DNA of 64,000 nt from Citrobacter sp. RHB25-C09 (GCF_013836145.1 NZ_CP057483.1:1-64000), one strand, 5' to 3'; positions 35,722-44,954 are shown, counted from the stretch's first letter. Notes: generated from the letters alone by a model not told the origin. Numbers and translations: made by a program.

Positions 35722-37098
35722 TTAGAACCACGCTTCCCACATCGCGCCGACGTTGAAATCGTCCAGCGTTTCGTCATCGGTACCGTTCACGCGCGCAGTG
35801 CGGTCGTTATCTACCTTACCGCCGGTCACGTAGAAGCGCAGCATCGGACGGAACTCCGGCCCCATCGCAATTGACATGTTCTGCGACAGCGTCAGCTTCC
35901 AGCCGCTGTTATCGCCGCCGTCGTCATAGTCAACGCGCTGATAACCCGCTTCCAGCCACGTGGAGTGAACGTCGTTCCAGAAGTACATTGGACGTACGAT
36001 CGCGCCGTAGTTTTTGCGGTTTTCGCTCTGATCGGTACTGTTGTCGTAGTCGTGGAACGCCAACAGATATTCCACCTGCGCCTGCTGCGTGAACTTGTGG
36101 CTACCTTCGAAGCTGGCGTAAATCGCGGTCAGATCGTCGGTTTTGTTGTAGACGCTGTTGTCGGAGTTATCAGAATAACGGGCGATCACTTTATTCACGC
36201 CGCTGTCATTGGTGTGACTCAGCACAAACGCGCCCTGCCAGGCGTTCATCCGCTCGTCGGTATCGATAGCTTTCGAATCAAAGCCGTAGTTAGCATAGAT
36301 TTCAAAATCCAACGGACCGAGCTTCATGTTGTGGATTTTAGAGGTTAACGCGTAGTTGCCTTTATCACCGGTTCCGGAACCGCCGGTACAGGTGATACGT
36401 GATGGGTTCGCTTCATCTTCCATCACTTCCGGGCTACACGACTCCACGGCAGCTACGGTGGCGACGTCAAACTGCACGCCGCCGATGTCGAAGTTCTTCA
36501 CCCCGGCACCCTGGCCATCGTGGTTCATCCAGAAGTAATCGTTGATGCCCTGTTGCGGACGCTGGTGGAAGTCACGACCCGCCCAGATGTAAGCGTTCGG
36601 ATTAGATTCCAGCACGTTCGTCACGCCCGCGTAAGCTTTCTTGAGGTTCACCTCGTCGCCCCAGTGGTCGATCATCACGTTCACGTCCCAGATAGCGCCG
36701 TTGTCGCTCTTGAACGCTTTAGAAAGCTGGAACTCACCGCCGTTGCCTTCGTTACCCAGACGGCCGATTGCGGACGCGCCGTTGTAGGAGCCATCAACGC
36801 CAACGTATTTCTGATCGCCGGCCTGGAATTGCGCGCCGTAGCGGGCATAGCCGCTAAACTTCACGCCAAACGGAATGGCCATATCCGGGGACTGCGCTGC
36901 GCTTTGCGGTTCGTTAATGACATCAGACTTTTGCGCCACCGCAGCGTCCATTTTTGCCTGACGTTCCGCCAGCGCTTTATCAACGGCTTTAGCGACAATG
37001 GCGTCGATTTGTTCCTGAGTAAATTCCTGTGCAAGTACAGAAATTGGGCAAAGCGCGGCCATGACTGCCATGACTACTGGAAGTTTTTTCATGTTCAT
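35722..37098 (-). CDS. LamB-type carbohydrate porin of the beta-glucoside locus
   Basis: A 458-residue outer-membrane porin of the maltoporin family, similar to BglH and ScrY in layout. It has a signal peptide ending VLAQEF, then a charged helical stretch (about 27-60, likely a periplasmic coiled coil as in ScrY), then an 18-strand-type barrel ending in the aromatic residues EAWF. It is last in the leftward PTS operon, 154 nt after the IIA gene, and would let beta-glucosides cross the outer membrane. A separate promoter in the gap is possible but was not identified. Confidence 0.88.
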   Translation of the reverse strand: MNMKKLPVVMAVMAALCPISVLAQEFTQEQIDAIVAKAVDKALAERQAKMDAAVAQKSDVINEPQSAAQSPDMAIPFGVKFSGYARYGAQFQAGDQKYVGVDGSYNGASAIGRLGNEGNGGEFQLSKAFKSDNGAIWDVNVMIDHWGDEVNLKKAYAGVTNVLESNPNAYIWAGRDFHQRPQQGINDYFWMNHDGQGAGVKNFDIGGVQFDVATVAAVESCSPEVMEDEANPSRITCTGGSGTGDKGNYALTSKIHNMKLGPLDFEIYANYGFDSKAIDTDERMNAWQGAFVLSHTNDSGVNKVIARYSDNSDNSVYNKTDDLTAIYASFEGSHKFTQQAQVEYLLAFHDYDNSTDQSENRKNYGAIVRPMYFWNDVHSTWLEAGYQRVDYDDGGDNSGWKLTLSQNMSIAMGPEFRPMLRFYVTGGKVDNDRTARVNGTDDETLDDFNVGAMWEAWF

Positions 37099-37252
37099 GG
37101 TTATCTCATATATAATTTATTTTAAGATAATAACCATCCCGTCTCGGTTGAATGTGCTATCACCAAAACAAGTTGATTTTTTATTTGTGTATAAGAGTAC
37201 AGAAAGCGTTTATTTAATCGTAATGGCGTCTCCGTTTATTTATTTGCTTGGA

Positions 37253-37555
37253 TTAACGTTGGTAAAGATGAATAATTTCTTCCGACAGTTCGCGAGCTAG
37301 CAGCGATGTCATTAAATGATCCTGCGCATGCACCATAATTAACGTCATGGGCTGCCGGGCTTCCCCGGCATCCTGTTCGATCAATTTGGTTTGCATGTGG
37401 TGAGCCTGACGGGCATAACCGTCAGCTTCACGAAGCAGGCTTTTCGCCTCGTCAATATTACCGGCGCGCGCGGCGTGCAGCGCCTCAAAGCACAGGCTAC
37501 GGGACTGCCCGGCATTGACGATGATCTCCATTACTGCTTCTTCTAATGCAATCAT
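37253..37555 (-). CDS. PTS lactose/cellobiose-family IIA
   Basis: A 100-residue cytoplasmic phosphocarrier of the Lac (PTS-IIA) family. It is helical, with the phosphorylation-site histidine in IMVHAQDHLM near residue 75. It takes phosphate from HPr and hands it to the IIB protein encoded upstream in the operon. It lies 12 nt after the GH1 gene. Relatives include ChbA and CelC, which import cellobiose or chitobiose. Confidence 0.92.
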   Translation of the reverse strand: MIALEEAVMEIIVNAGQSRSLCFEALHAARAGNIDEAKSLLREADGYARQAHHMQTKLIEQDAGEARQPMTLIMVHAQDHLMTSLLARELSEEIIHLYQR

Positions 37556-37567
37556 TGTATCTATCTC

Positions 37568-38950
37568 TTAATCGAAACCATTATTTGCGGCGGTATTAGC
37601 AAACCATTCGCCGCTCTTTTTCACCGTACGTTTTTGCGTGTCTAAATCTAATTGCACAAAACCGTAGCGGTTTTTATAGCCGTTGAGCCATGACCAGTTA
37701 TCAATAAAGGTCCACATATGGTAACCAAGACAATTACAGCCTTCGCTTATTCCCTTGTGCAACCATTTAAGATGTTCGCTGACAAACTCAATTCGGTAGC
37801 TATCGTTAACCTGACCTTCCTGTATAAATCGCTGTTCGTTTTCTACGCCCATGCCGTTTTCAGAAATAAAGCAGCGTGGGTTACCGTAATTATCCCGAAG
37901 GTTGGTAATAATATCGTAAATACCCGGCTCATAAATTTCCCAGCCGCGGTAGGGGTTCATTTTACGTCCCGGCATTTCATAGTAATCAAACAGCCACTCC
38001 GGCATAAACGGTGCGTCCGGGTTAACCGCCGTGTCGCGACACTTCACCCGACGCGGCTGGTAATAGTTAATTCCCAGCAGGTCGATTTTACCGTCAGCGA
38101 TCAGCTGCGCGTCTTCGGGCTGGCAGGGGGGAAGCTGATCGTACTCTTTCAGCAATGCCACCAGATCAGCCGGATATTCCCCTTTCAGCACCGGATCGAG
38201 GAAGCTGCGGTTAAACAGCAGGTCCGCGTGATGCGCGGCTTTCACATCCGCCGGATGCTGCGAGCGCGGATACGAAGGCGTCAGGTTTAATACCACGCCG
38301 ATTTCACCGTCGTAGCGTCCGGCGCGATACGCCCGTACCGCCGTCGAGTGCGCCAGCACGGTGTGGTACGCTACGGTGGCCGCACGCTTGAAATCCACCA
38401 CGTTTGGATAGTGGAAGTCATACAGATAGCCGCCTTCAACAGGAACAATTGGCTCGTTGAAGGTGAACCAGTGCTTAACGCGATTGCCGAACAACTCGAA
38501 ACACGTCTGTGCGTAGCGGCCAAATGCCTCCACGACTTCACGGTTTTCCCAGCCGCCCTTCTCCTGCATCACCATCGGCATGTCGAAGTGGAACAGGGTA
38601 ATAAACGGCGTGATGCCCTGCGCCAGCAGCTCATCGATAACATTGTTATAGAACGCCACTGCTTCGGGATTTACCTCACCTGTGCCGTCAGGAATCAGGC
38701 GCGACCAGCTTAAAGAGGTGCGGAAGCTGTTATGTTTCAACTGCTTCAGCAGCGCGATATCCTGTTTCCAGTGCTGATAAAAGGTTGAGGTGTTCGCCGG
38801 GCCAACCCCCTGATGGAAACGACCTGGCTGGCGGTCGAACCACACATCCCACGTGGTCTGGCTTTTGCCGCCGTTCAGGCTATCCCCTTCGGTTTGCAGC
38901 GCTGAGCAGGCACTGCCCCACCAGAAGTTTTCAGGAAAACGGTATCTCAT
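37568..38950 (-). CDS. 6-phospho-beta-glucosidase (GH1)
   Basis: A 460-residue cytoplasmic glycoside hydrolase family 1 enzyme that would split phosphorylated beta-glucosides from the PTS. The acid/base Glu is in TFNEPIVP (about 165) and the nucleophile Glu in ISENGMGVEN (about 365). The N-terminal pattern FPENFWWGSACSALQTEGDS is typical. Relatives are BglA, AscB and BglB; the exact sugar is unknown. It lies 20 nt after the IIC gene. Confidence 0.93.
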   Translation of the reverse strand: MRYRFPENFWWGSACSALQTEGDSLNGGKSQTTWDVWFDRQPGRFHQGVGPANTSTFYQHWKQDIALLKQLKHNSFRTSLSWSRLIPDGTGEVNPEAVAFYNNVIDELLAQGITPFITLFHFDMPMVMQEKGGWENREVVEAFGRYAQTCFELFGNRVKHWFTFNEPIVPVEGGYLYDFHYPNVVDFKRAATVAYHTVLAHSTAVRAYRAGRYDGEIGVVLNLTPSYPRSQHPADVKAAHHADLLFNRSFLDPVLKGEYPADLVALLKEYDQLPPCQPEDAQLIADGKIDLLGINYYQPRRVKCRDTAVNPDAPFMPEWLFDYYEMPGRKMNPYRGWEIYEPGIYDIITNLRDNYGNPRCFISENGMGVENEQRFIQEGQVNDSYRIEFVSEHLKWLHKGISEGCNCLGYHMWTFIDNWSWLNGYKNRYGFVQLDLDTQKRTVKKSGEWFANTAANNGFD

Positions 38951-38970
38951 TGTTCAGACTCCTTGATTCA

Positions 38971-40302
38971 TTATGAGTTGCTACGGGCTGCGTTCGCCAC
39001 GGAGACAGCATCCTGCGCTTTTTGTTCTTCTGTTTTCATCAGAGAACGTTCGTAAGCGCGCAGGAACGGAAGGTAAATCAGCGCCGACATCACCATACAG
39101 ATGAGACACATGACTACCGGGCTGAAGGCCCAGTTTGCCGCCCACGAGGCACCAATTGGCGCTGGAGTGGTCCACGGCGTTAGTGAGACTACCTGTTCCA
39201 GCCAGCCCAGGCGGGTCGCGGTGTAGGCCAGGACGGCGTTGATCATCGGAACAAAGACGAACGGGATAAACAGCATCGGGTTCATGATGATCGGCGCACC
39301 GAACAGAATAGGCTCATTGATGTTGAAGAAACTAGGCACAATTCCCATTTTACCGATAGTCCGCAGGTGCGTTACGCGACTGCGCAACAGCAGGAAAGCC
39401 AGCGGTAAGGTCGAACCTACGCCGCCAATCAGCAGGTAGTGATCCCAGAAGCCTTGCAGATAAACGTGCGGCAGCGCAGCACCGGCAGCCAGAGCGGCCT
39501 GGTTAGCGGAGAGGTTCGCCATCCAGAACGGGTTCATAATGCCGGTGACAATCAGCGAGCCGTGGATCCCGGCGAACCAGAAGATTTGGCACATCAGAAC
39601 GGAAAGCAGGATGGCAGGCAGAGAATCCGAAGCGGAAACCAGCGGTGCCAGCAGGTGCATAATCGCCTGCGGCAGAATCATCCCGGTTTGCGCTTCAATA
39701 AACAAGTTCAGCGGATGCAGGGTGGCGATGACCACCAGAACCGGAATCAGAATTTCGAACGAACGGGCAACGCCGGTCGGGACTTCCTTCGGCAGGCGAA
39801 TTGTCACGTTATGCTGCTTCAGCCATGCATAGACGCGGGTAGAATAAATGGCGGTAATCAGCGCGGTAAAGATCCCCTGACCAGAAAGATACTGGGTAGA
39901 GATTTTACCGTCAGCATACGGGGCGGCGACCAGTAAAAAGGCCATAAACGCCAGCAGGCCGGACATGATTGGGTCGAGGTTGAATTGACGGCCCAGGCTT
40001 GCACCAATGCCGACGGAGATGAAGAACGTCATAACCCCCATGCTGAGGTTAAACGGCAGCATCAACTGTTCACGATACGTGGCGGAGAAATCGAGCCAGC
40101 CACGGGCAAAGCTGTTGGTAGTTTCTGCTGAAAACGGTGGAAAAATAAACACCAGCATAAACGAGCCGATGATCATAAACGGCAGGGCCGCAGTAAAACC
40201 GTCACGAATAGCAATCACGTATTTTTGCTGGCCCAGTTTACCGGCAAGAGGAGTGATGGATTGTTCTATGACAGCAACCATTGACTGATATAACGAACTC
40301 AT
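38971..40302 (-). CDS. PTS lactose/cellobiose-family IIC permease
   Basis: A 443-residue membrane component of the Lac PTS family, similar in length to ChbC/CelB. It starts with the family segment YVIAIRDGFTAALPFMIIGS and has about ten hydrophobic segments. The substrate-binding region includes FNINEPILFGAPI. It lies 156 nt after the IIB gene, a wide gap that holds a repeat-like sequence. Confidence 0.92.
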   Translation of the reverse strand: MSSLYQSMVAVIEQSITPLAGKLGQQKYVIAIRDGFTAALPFMIIGSFMLVFIFPPFSAETTNSFARGWLDFSATYREQLMLPFNLSMGVMTFFISVGIGASLGRQFNLDPIMSGLLAFMAFLLVAAPYADGKISTQYLSGQGIFTALITAIYSTRVYAWLKQHNVTIRLPKEVPTGVARSFEILIPVLVVIATLHPLNLFIEAQTGMILPQAIMHLLAPLVSASDSLPAILLSVLMCQIFWFAGIHGSLIVTGIMNPFWMANLSANQAALAAGAALPHVYLQGFWDHYLLIGGVGSTLPLAFLLLRSRVTHLRTIGKMGIVPSFFNINEPILFGAPIIMNPMLFIPFVFVPMINAVLAYTATRLGWLEQVVSLTPWTTPAPIGASWAANWAFSPVVMCLICMVMSALIYLPFLRAYERSLMKTEEQKAQDAVSVANAARSNS

Positions 40303-40315
40303 ATTGACACCTTCC

Positions 40316-40456
40316 AGAACCTATCCCGTAGGACTATTTTGCTTGCCATTTTGAACCTGGGCTGTGCTCGCATCCGCACGTACTGCGTATACGCTCCGGT
40401 TGCTGCGCGTTGTCCGTGTTCAAAGTGCCTGCGCCAATTACGTTGACTGAACAGGC
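40316..40456. repeat. Candidate dispersed intergenic repeat between IIB and IIC
   Basis: About 140 nt without recognisable coding function separate two genes that are normally adjacent. The minus-strand conceptual translation contains RRHFEHGQRAATGAY and KMASKIVLRDRF, which I recall as a recurring spurious hypothetical ORF in enterobacterial genomes. That, and the position inside an operon, suggest a dispersed intergenic repeat. Recognition is from memory only. Confidence 0.5.
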
Positions 40457-40458
40457 TC

Positions 40459-40776
40459 TTAGTGCGCCGCTTCAATGAGCGACAGAGCATAATCCAGCAC
40501 TTTGTCACCGCGTTGCATTCCGTAATCCAGCATATCGATGGCTTTGACGGGAATGCCCTGGGTGGCAGCCTTTTCTGAGAGCGTGTTAAGCATGTATTTT
40601 ACCTGTGGGCCAAGCAGCACCACCTGGTAATTTGGAAACTGAATGTCAAATTCGGAAACGCCAAAGGCATTTATCTCAACGGGCAGGCCTCGTTTTTCCG
40701 CTTCTTCGACCATTTTCCGCACCAACAGACTGGTGGACATCCCTGCAGAGCAGCACAACATAATCCTGAACATCAT
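40459..40776 (-). CDS. PTS lactose/cellobiose-family IIB
   Basis: A 105-residue cytoplasmic IIB protein. The phosphocysteine lies in LCCSAGMSTSLLV near residue 9, the standard site for this family. It passes phosphate from IIA to the sugar at IIC. It is first in the leftward operon, with a GAGG ribosome site before the first of two ATG codons. Operator-like palindromes lie 53 nt and further upstream. Confidence 0.93.
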   Translation of the reverse strand: MMFRIMLCCSAGMSTSLLVRKMVEEAEKRGLPVEINAFGVSEFDIQFPNYQVVLLGPQVKYMLNTLSEKAATQGIPVKAIDMLDYGMQRGDKVLDYALSLIEAAH

Positions 40777-40828
40777 TAACCATCCTCAAAATGTAAAAAC
40801 TTATTGCGAGCCTGATTTGATATCATAC

Positions 40829-40842
40829 GGAAACCGGTTTCC
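40829..40842. promoter_or_regulatory. LacI-type operator O1 of the beta-glucoside locus
   Basis: A perfect palindrome, ggaaaccggtttcc, 53 nt upstream of the IIB gene. It resembles GalR/AscG-type operators (GAAACCGGTTTC core). Confidence 0.8.
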
Positions 40843-40952
40843 ATTCGTGATAATCGAAACTGTGATTGCCATCATAATCTTATTCTTATAAGGCTAATTA
40901 TTACGATTCAGGTCACGATTTCGTCTGCAAAAAAGTCTTTTTGAGAGGAAAC

Positions 40953-40967
40953 GGAAAATCGGTTTCC
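40953..40967. promoter_or_regulatory. LacI-type operator O2 near the regulator gene
   Basis: A second copy, ggaaaatcggtttcc, with a near-perfect inverted repeat, about 100 nt before the LacI-type gene. A third partial half (aaaaacggaaac) follows. O1 and O2 centres are about 124 nt apart, a distance that would allow looping. Confidence 0.72.
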
Positions 40968-41065
40968 ATGAAAAACGGAAACAGATATACTGCGAATGGC
41001 GAATATTTGAGCCAATGTTAAATTCAGGATTGGAGGAGCCAGGCGGGCTCTGTCAGGGGAGAATG

Positions 41066-42022
41066 ATGTCTACAATCAACGATGTATCGCGTTTGGCTGG
41101 CGTGTCGAAAGCCACCGTGTCGCGCGTGTTGAGCGGATCGCGTGGGGTGAAGGAAGCCAGCCGTCAGGCCGTATTGAAAGCGGTGGATGAACTTAACTAC
41201 CGTCCAAATGTGATTGCCCAGTCGCTGCTTAGCCAGACCACCGGTTGTATCGGGGTGATCTGTGCGCAGGACAACATCAACCAGACCACGGGTTATCTTT
41301 ATGCGCTGGAAAAACATCTGAGCCAGCATTCCAAGCATCTGCTGCTTCGTTTTGCCAATACCAAAGCGGAGGTCATGAGCGCCCTTGATGAACTGAGCTG
41401 TGGGTTATGTGACGATGTGCTGATTATCGGCGCGCGATTCCCGCTGAACATCACTCAGGAAAACGTCATTCTGGTGGATTGTCTGGCCGTGGGTGATGAC
41501 GTTAACAGCATTCAGTTTGACCATACCTTTGCAACCGAAACCGCCTGTAACTATCTGATCAGTCAGAATCGTCGGCAAATTGCGCTTATCCACCCTGAAG
41601 GGATGGGCTTCGCTGAACAGGTGCTGCTCGGGTACAAACATGCGCTGGAGAAAAATTTCCTGCCGTTTAATCGCAACCTGGTGTTTATGGAAGCGACTTC
41701 TTCCTCGGTGGCATTACAGGAATTGCTGAATAACGCATCGACGCTGAATTTCAATGCGCTGCTGGTGGCGGACGAACAGCAGGCACAGCGCGTGATCCCG
41801 CAATTACAGGCGTTTAATAAGTCAGTACCGGAAGACATCATGGTCTTTAGTCTGGCAGGGTCACTGCATTTGCCGGGCGTGCCGACCATTCCGGCCATCG
41901 AATACTCCATGGATGCGATGGCGGCGCGAATTGTGGCCTGGCTGAACGAAAAAACGCAGAATATGCTGGGATCGTATGTTTTACGTGGCGACTTAATTAT
42001 TCCCGACGTCCGTCCGCGTTAA
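41066..42022 (+). CDS. LacI-family regulator of the beta-glucoside locus
   Basis: A protein of 318 residues from the ATG at 41066, with the LacI helix-turn-helix at the N-terminus (TINDVSRLAGVSKATVSRVLSGS) and hinge (NYRPNVIAQSL), then a sugar-binding-protein-like domain. AGGGGA at 41055-41060 fits the ATG at 41066 better than that at 41063; the frame is open to 41015. It is divergent from the PTS operon and flanked by two palindromes, so it probably represses the operon and itself. Confidence 0.9.
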   Translation: MSTINDVSRLAGVSKATVSRVLSGSRGVKEASRQAVLKAVDELNYRPNVIAQSLLSQTTGCIGVICAQDNINQTTGYLYALEKHLSQHSKHLLLRFANTKAEVMSALDELSCGLCDDVLIIGARFPLNITQENVILVDCLAVGDDVNSIQFDHTFATETACNYLISQNRRQIALIHPEGMGFAEQVLLGYKHALEKNFLPFNRNLVFMEATSSSVALQELLNNASTLNFNALLVADEQQAQRVIPQLQAFNKSVPEDIMVFSLAGSLHLPGVPTIPAIEYSMDAMAARIVAWLNEKTQNMLGSYVLRGDLIIPDVRPR

Positions 42023-42055
42023 CCGTTGAAAAGGCGTGAAGAACCAACTTCACGC

Positions 42056-42349
42056 CTACATATCCGGGCATTCCACCTTGCCAAGCGCTTCCCAATAGTT
42101 CGTCTGATTATTCCTCTCCATTGCGACAATCGCTTCGCGAAGATGCTGCTGATTATCCTCATTCGCCATGATCGTTTTTTCCCAGGCCTCATCGGACGGT
42201 GAACCCTGCGGCGTGCAAATTTTTCGGAGATCCTTGAGTACGACGTTTTTTTCGTGTACGGATTGTAGAGCGCCATAAGGAGAATCGCCCAGCGCTATAC
42301 CGGGTAGCGTCAAAAAGAGGGCAGTGAAAAGATAAACGGCGGCTTTCAT
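42056..42349 (-). CDS. yicS: YicS, small secreted-type protein
   Basis: A 97-residue protein matching the size and pattern of E. coli YicS. It has a signal peptide (MKAAVYLFTALFLTLPGIALG) and two cysteines (ICTPQG, VECPDM) that may form a disulfide in the periplasm. Function unknown. The ATG at 42349 is 8 nt after AAGGA; upstream ATGs at 42355 and 42379 fit less well. Confidence 0.85.
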   Translation of the reverse strand: MKAAVYLFTALFLTLPGIALGDSPYGALQSVHEKNVVLKDLRKICTPQGSPSDEAWEKTIMANEDNQQHLREAIVAMERNNQTNYWEALGKVECPDM

Positions 42350-42477
42350 AGTCATAATCCTTGTTTCGATGCGCATCATTTCAAGAGTAAGTGTAGACGG
42401 AGTCCAACGCTCTCAGCAGGCTGTGTTAAGACAGCAAAAATTATCAACCATAAGTTTGAAACTATCAGGAGGATAGA

Positions 42478-42894
42478 ATGCAGCTTCATATTGCGGACAC
42501 GGTGACAGAAGAGGATCAAACTGCGCTACTCACCGGCTTACGTGCTTATAATCTTCAGTTTTTAAAAACCACGAACTTCGGCGATCTGGCAGTTTACTGG
42601 CGTGACGATCGCAATGAAATACAAGGTGGTTTGATCGGCAAAATCAAGGGCGAGTGGTTGTGTATTGAGTTTTTATGGATGCACGAGTCCTTACGTAAAG
42701 GCGGTTACGGCACGAAGCTAATGCAGGCGGCGGAACAGACGGCGCGCGAACGAGGTTGCCATCGTGCGCTGGTTGATACCATGAGTTTTCAGGCGCTGCC
42801 GTTTTACCAGAAAAACGGTTATCAACTGGAATTGACGCTAAACGATTTCCCGGAAAAAGGCGCTGCCAGACACTATTTATCGAAAGTATTTTGA
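42478..42894 (+). CDS. GNAT-family N-acetyltransferase
   Basis: A 138-residue GNAT fold protein. The acetyl-CoA loop is visible in LRKGGYGTKLMQAAEQTARERGC (motif A, R/Q-x-x-G-x-G/A type), followed by ALPFYQKNGYQ (motif B). The substrate is unknown. The ATG follows an AGGAGG ribosome site. It lies between yicS and nlpA, with a REP element directly after its stop. Confidence 0.88.
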   Translation: MQLHIADTVTEEDQTALLTGLRAYNLQFLKTTNFGDLAVYWRDDRNEIQGGLIGKIKGEWLCIEFLWMHESLRKGGYGTKLMQAAEQTARERGCHRALVDTMSFQALPFYQKNGYQLELTLNDFPEKGAARHYLSKVF

Positions 42895-42897
42895 TGA

Positions 42898-42954
42898 CCG
42901 GGCAGTAAGTTATGTTGCCTCGTAGGCCCGGTAAGCGTAGCGCCACCGGGCAGT
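42898..42954. repeat. REP element after the GNAT gene
   Basis: A REP-type palindrome (gtaggcccggtaagcgtagcgccaccgggc) with a preceding half unit. Confidence 0.85.
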
Positions 42955-43073
42955 AAAACCACCATTATTCCTTTTTCTTCTTATTGATTCCTTTTCGTTT
43001 TTTAAAGCGCAGCGGCCTTCCCGTTATAGTCATTTCATTACCCATTAGGCGGTTATTTCAAAAGGATAAGAAC

Positions 43074-43892
43074 GTGAAATTGACGATATCTCATTTACGG
43101 GCAGGGGTTGCGGTGCTGTTGGCGGGGTTGTTATTAGCGGGATGCGATCAGCAGAGCAACGATGCAAAGCACATCAAGGTCGGCGTGATTAATGGTGCAG
43201 AACAGGATGTCGCTGAAGTTGCTAAAAAGGTCGCGAAAGAGAAATACGGGCTGGAGGTGGAACTGGTCGGTTTTAGCGGCTCGCTGTTACCGAATGATGC
43301 CACCAATCACGGTGAACTGGATGCCAACGTTTTCCAGCATCGTCCTTTTCTTGAACAGGATAACAAAGCGCACAACTATAAGCTGGTGACGGTCGGTAAT
43401 ACGTTTGTGTTCCCGATGGCGGGCTATTCGAAAAAAATAAAAACGGTCGACCAACTGCAAGACGGTGCCACGGTGGCGATTCCTAACGATCCGACTAACC
43501 TTGGTCGCGCACTTCTGCTGTTACAAAAAGAGAAACTCATTACCCTGAAAGAGGGCAAAGGTCTGCTGCCAACCGCGTTGGATATTACCGACAACCCACG
43601 ACATTTAAAGATTATGGAACTGGAAGGCGCTCAACTGCCGCGTGTGCTGGACGATCCGAAAGTGGATGTGGCGATTATCAGCACAACCTATATCCAGCAA
43701 ACCGGGCTCTCCCCAGTTCACGATAGCGTCTTTATCGAAGATAAAAATTCGCCGTATGTGAATATTCTGGTGGCGCGCGAAGACAATAAAGATGCGGAAA
43801 ACGTAAAAGCGTTTTTGCAATCCTATCAGTCGCCGGAAGTGGCAAAAGCGGCGGAAAAAATCTTTAACGGCGGCGCGGTTCCCGGCTGGTAA
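43074..43892 (+). CDS. nlpA: Inner-membrane lipoprotein NlpA
   Basis: NlpA (lipoprotein-28) is a MetQ-like substrate-binding protein that can support D-methionine import. The 272-residue product has a lipobox LLAGC with Cys24; Asp at +2 is the inner-membrane retention signal. The body matches E. coli NlpA closely to the end (FNGGAVPGW). The start is a GTG at 43074 (9 nt after AAGGA); the frame is open upstream without a better start. Confidence 0.95.
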   Translation: MKLTISHLRAGVAVLLAGLLLAGCDQQSNDAKHIKVGVINGAEQDVAEVAKKVAKEKYGLEVELVGFSGSLLPNDATNHGELDANVFQHRPFLEQDNKAHNYKLVTVGNTFVFPMAGYSKKIKTVDQLQDGATVAIPNDPTNLGRALLLLQKEKLITLKEGKGLLPTALDITDNPRHLKIMELEGAQLPRVLDDPKVDVAIISTTYIQQTGLSPVHDSVFIEDKNSPYVNILVAREDNKDAENVKAFLQSYQSPEVAKAAEKIFNGGAVPGW

Positions 43893-43917
43893 TTGCCATC
43901 GTTGCCGCGCCGACGCG

Positions 43918-44820
43918 TTAAACCGCACCGGTGCGGCGGCGGGAATCCATTGATATCAGCACCACAGAAGACAAGATCAGCAGCGTGCCAAGCCAGTCCG
44001 GGAGCGTGAACGTAATGCCTAACAGCAGTAGCGAGAGCAGCGCGCTGCTCAGCGGCTCGGCGCAGCTCAGAATGCTCGCTTTCGGGCCACCAATCATCTG
44101 TGCGCCTTTCAGGTACAGACTGAACGTCAATGAGGTACCAATCACCACCAGGTAGAAAAACGCCAGTATCAGGCTACCATTCACCACAAAGTTCGTCCCT
44201 TGTCCTGCGTAAAAGGGCAATAAAATCAGCCCGCCAATCAGCATACTCCAGCCGACAATCGGTAAGGTGCCATAGCGAGCAATCAGCGCTGAAGGATAGG
44301 TGGTGTAAAACGCGGCGGCGAACGCTGAGGCAATTCCCCAGAACAGCGCGGCGGGAGAGATTGACAGCGAGGTCGGGTCGCCGTGAGTCACCAGTAAGAA
44401 CGTGCCGACGAGCGAGGTGAGGATGGCGGTCAGCACCAGCGTGCCAGGACGCGCTTTTCTTACCAGCGAAAACCAGGCGACGATAATCGTTGGCGACAAA
44501 AACTGTAGCACCGTGGCGGTTGCCGCGTTGGATTTTTCTATGGTGAGCAGAAAGGTTAGCTGTACGGTCAGTGCGCCAACCACCGAGAAAATCAGCAGAC
44601 TCAGCGCGTCTTTACGGTTTTTAAACAGGGAAAAGATTTTGTCGCCATGGACAAAAGAGAGCATTAACAGGATCAGACCAGCGAATATCAAACGTATCAT
44701 CGTCAGAAACGGCGAAGACATCTGACTTTGTTCCATAATGTACTGCGCACAAACGCCAGAACTCCCCCACAGCACGGCGGCAATCAGAACGTTTAGCATC
44801 CCTCTTCTGCTGGAACTCAT
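43918..44820 (-). CDS. yicL: EamA-family transporter YicL
   Basis: A 300-residue inner-membrane protein of the DMT superfamily matching E. coli YicL. It has ten hydrophobic segments in two EamA repeats and the conserved VLWGSSGVCAQYIMEQS start. The substrate is unknown. The start MSSSRRGMLN at 44820 is preferred; the frame is open to 44871. It converges with nlpA. Confidence 0.92.
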   Translation of the reverse strand: MSSSRRGMLNVLIAAVLWGSSGVCAQYIMEQSQMSSPFLTMIRLIFAGLILLMLSFVHGDKIFSLFKNRKDALSLLIFSVVGALTVQLTFLLTIEKSNAATATVLQFLSPTIIVAWFSLVRKARPGTLVLTAILTSLVGTFLLVTHGDPTSLSISPAALFWGIASAFAAAFYTTYPSALIARYGTLPIVGWSMLIGGLILLPFYAGQGTNFVVNGSLILAFFYLVVIGTSLTFSLYLKGAQMIGGPKASILSCAEPLSSALLSLLLLGITFTLPDWLGTLLILSSVVLISMDSRRRTGAV

Positions 44821-44954
44821 TTTTCCCTCGGTGTCTGTTTTGCGTAGCCTGGCATGATAACAGGCAATCACTGAAAACCAGGAATCTTTGATATTGTGGG
44901 TCGCTTTCCGGCATTCTATTGTCAGGATGTAACCTCACCTGGAAGGAATTTATC

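Noticed and set aside
37099..37252. Separate small gene in the gap before the porin
   Set aside because: The 154-nt AT-rich gap has no frame with a ribosome site and fits an intergenic or promoter region.
40299..40508. 69-codon open frame between the PTS IIB and IIC genes
   Set aside because: It overlaps the 3' end of the IIB gene and coincides with the repeat-like insert; no ribosome site or signal supports it.
42019..42276. 85-codon frame overlapping yicS
   Set aside because: It is a different frame of the yicS region with Arg-rich composition; yicS has the ribosome site and signal peptide.
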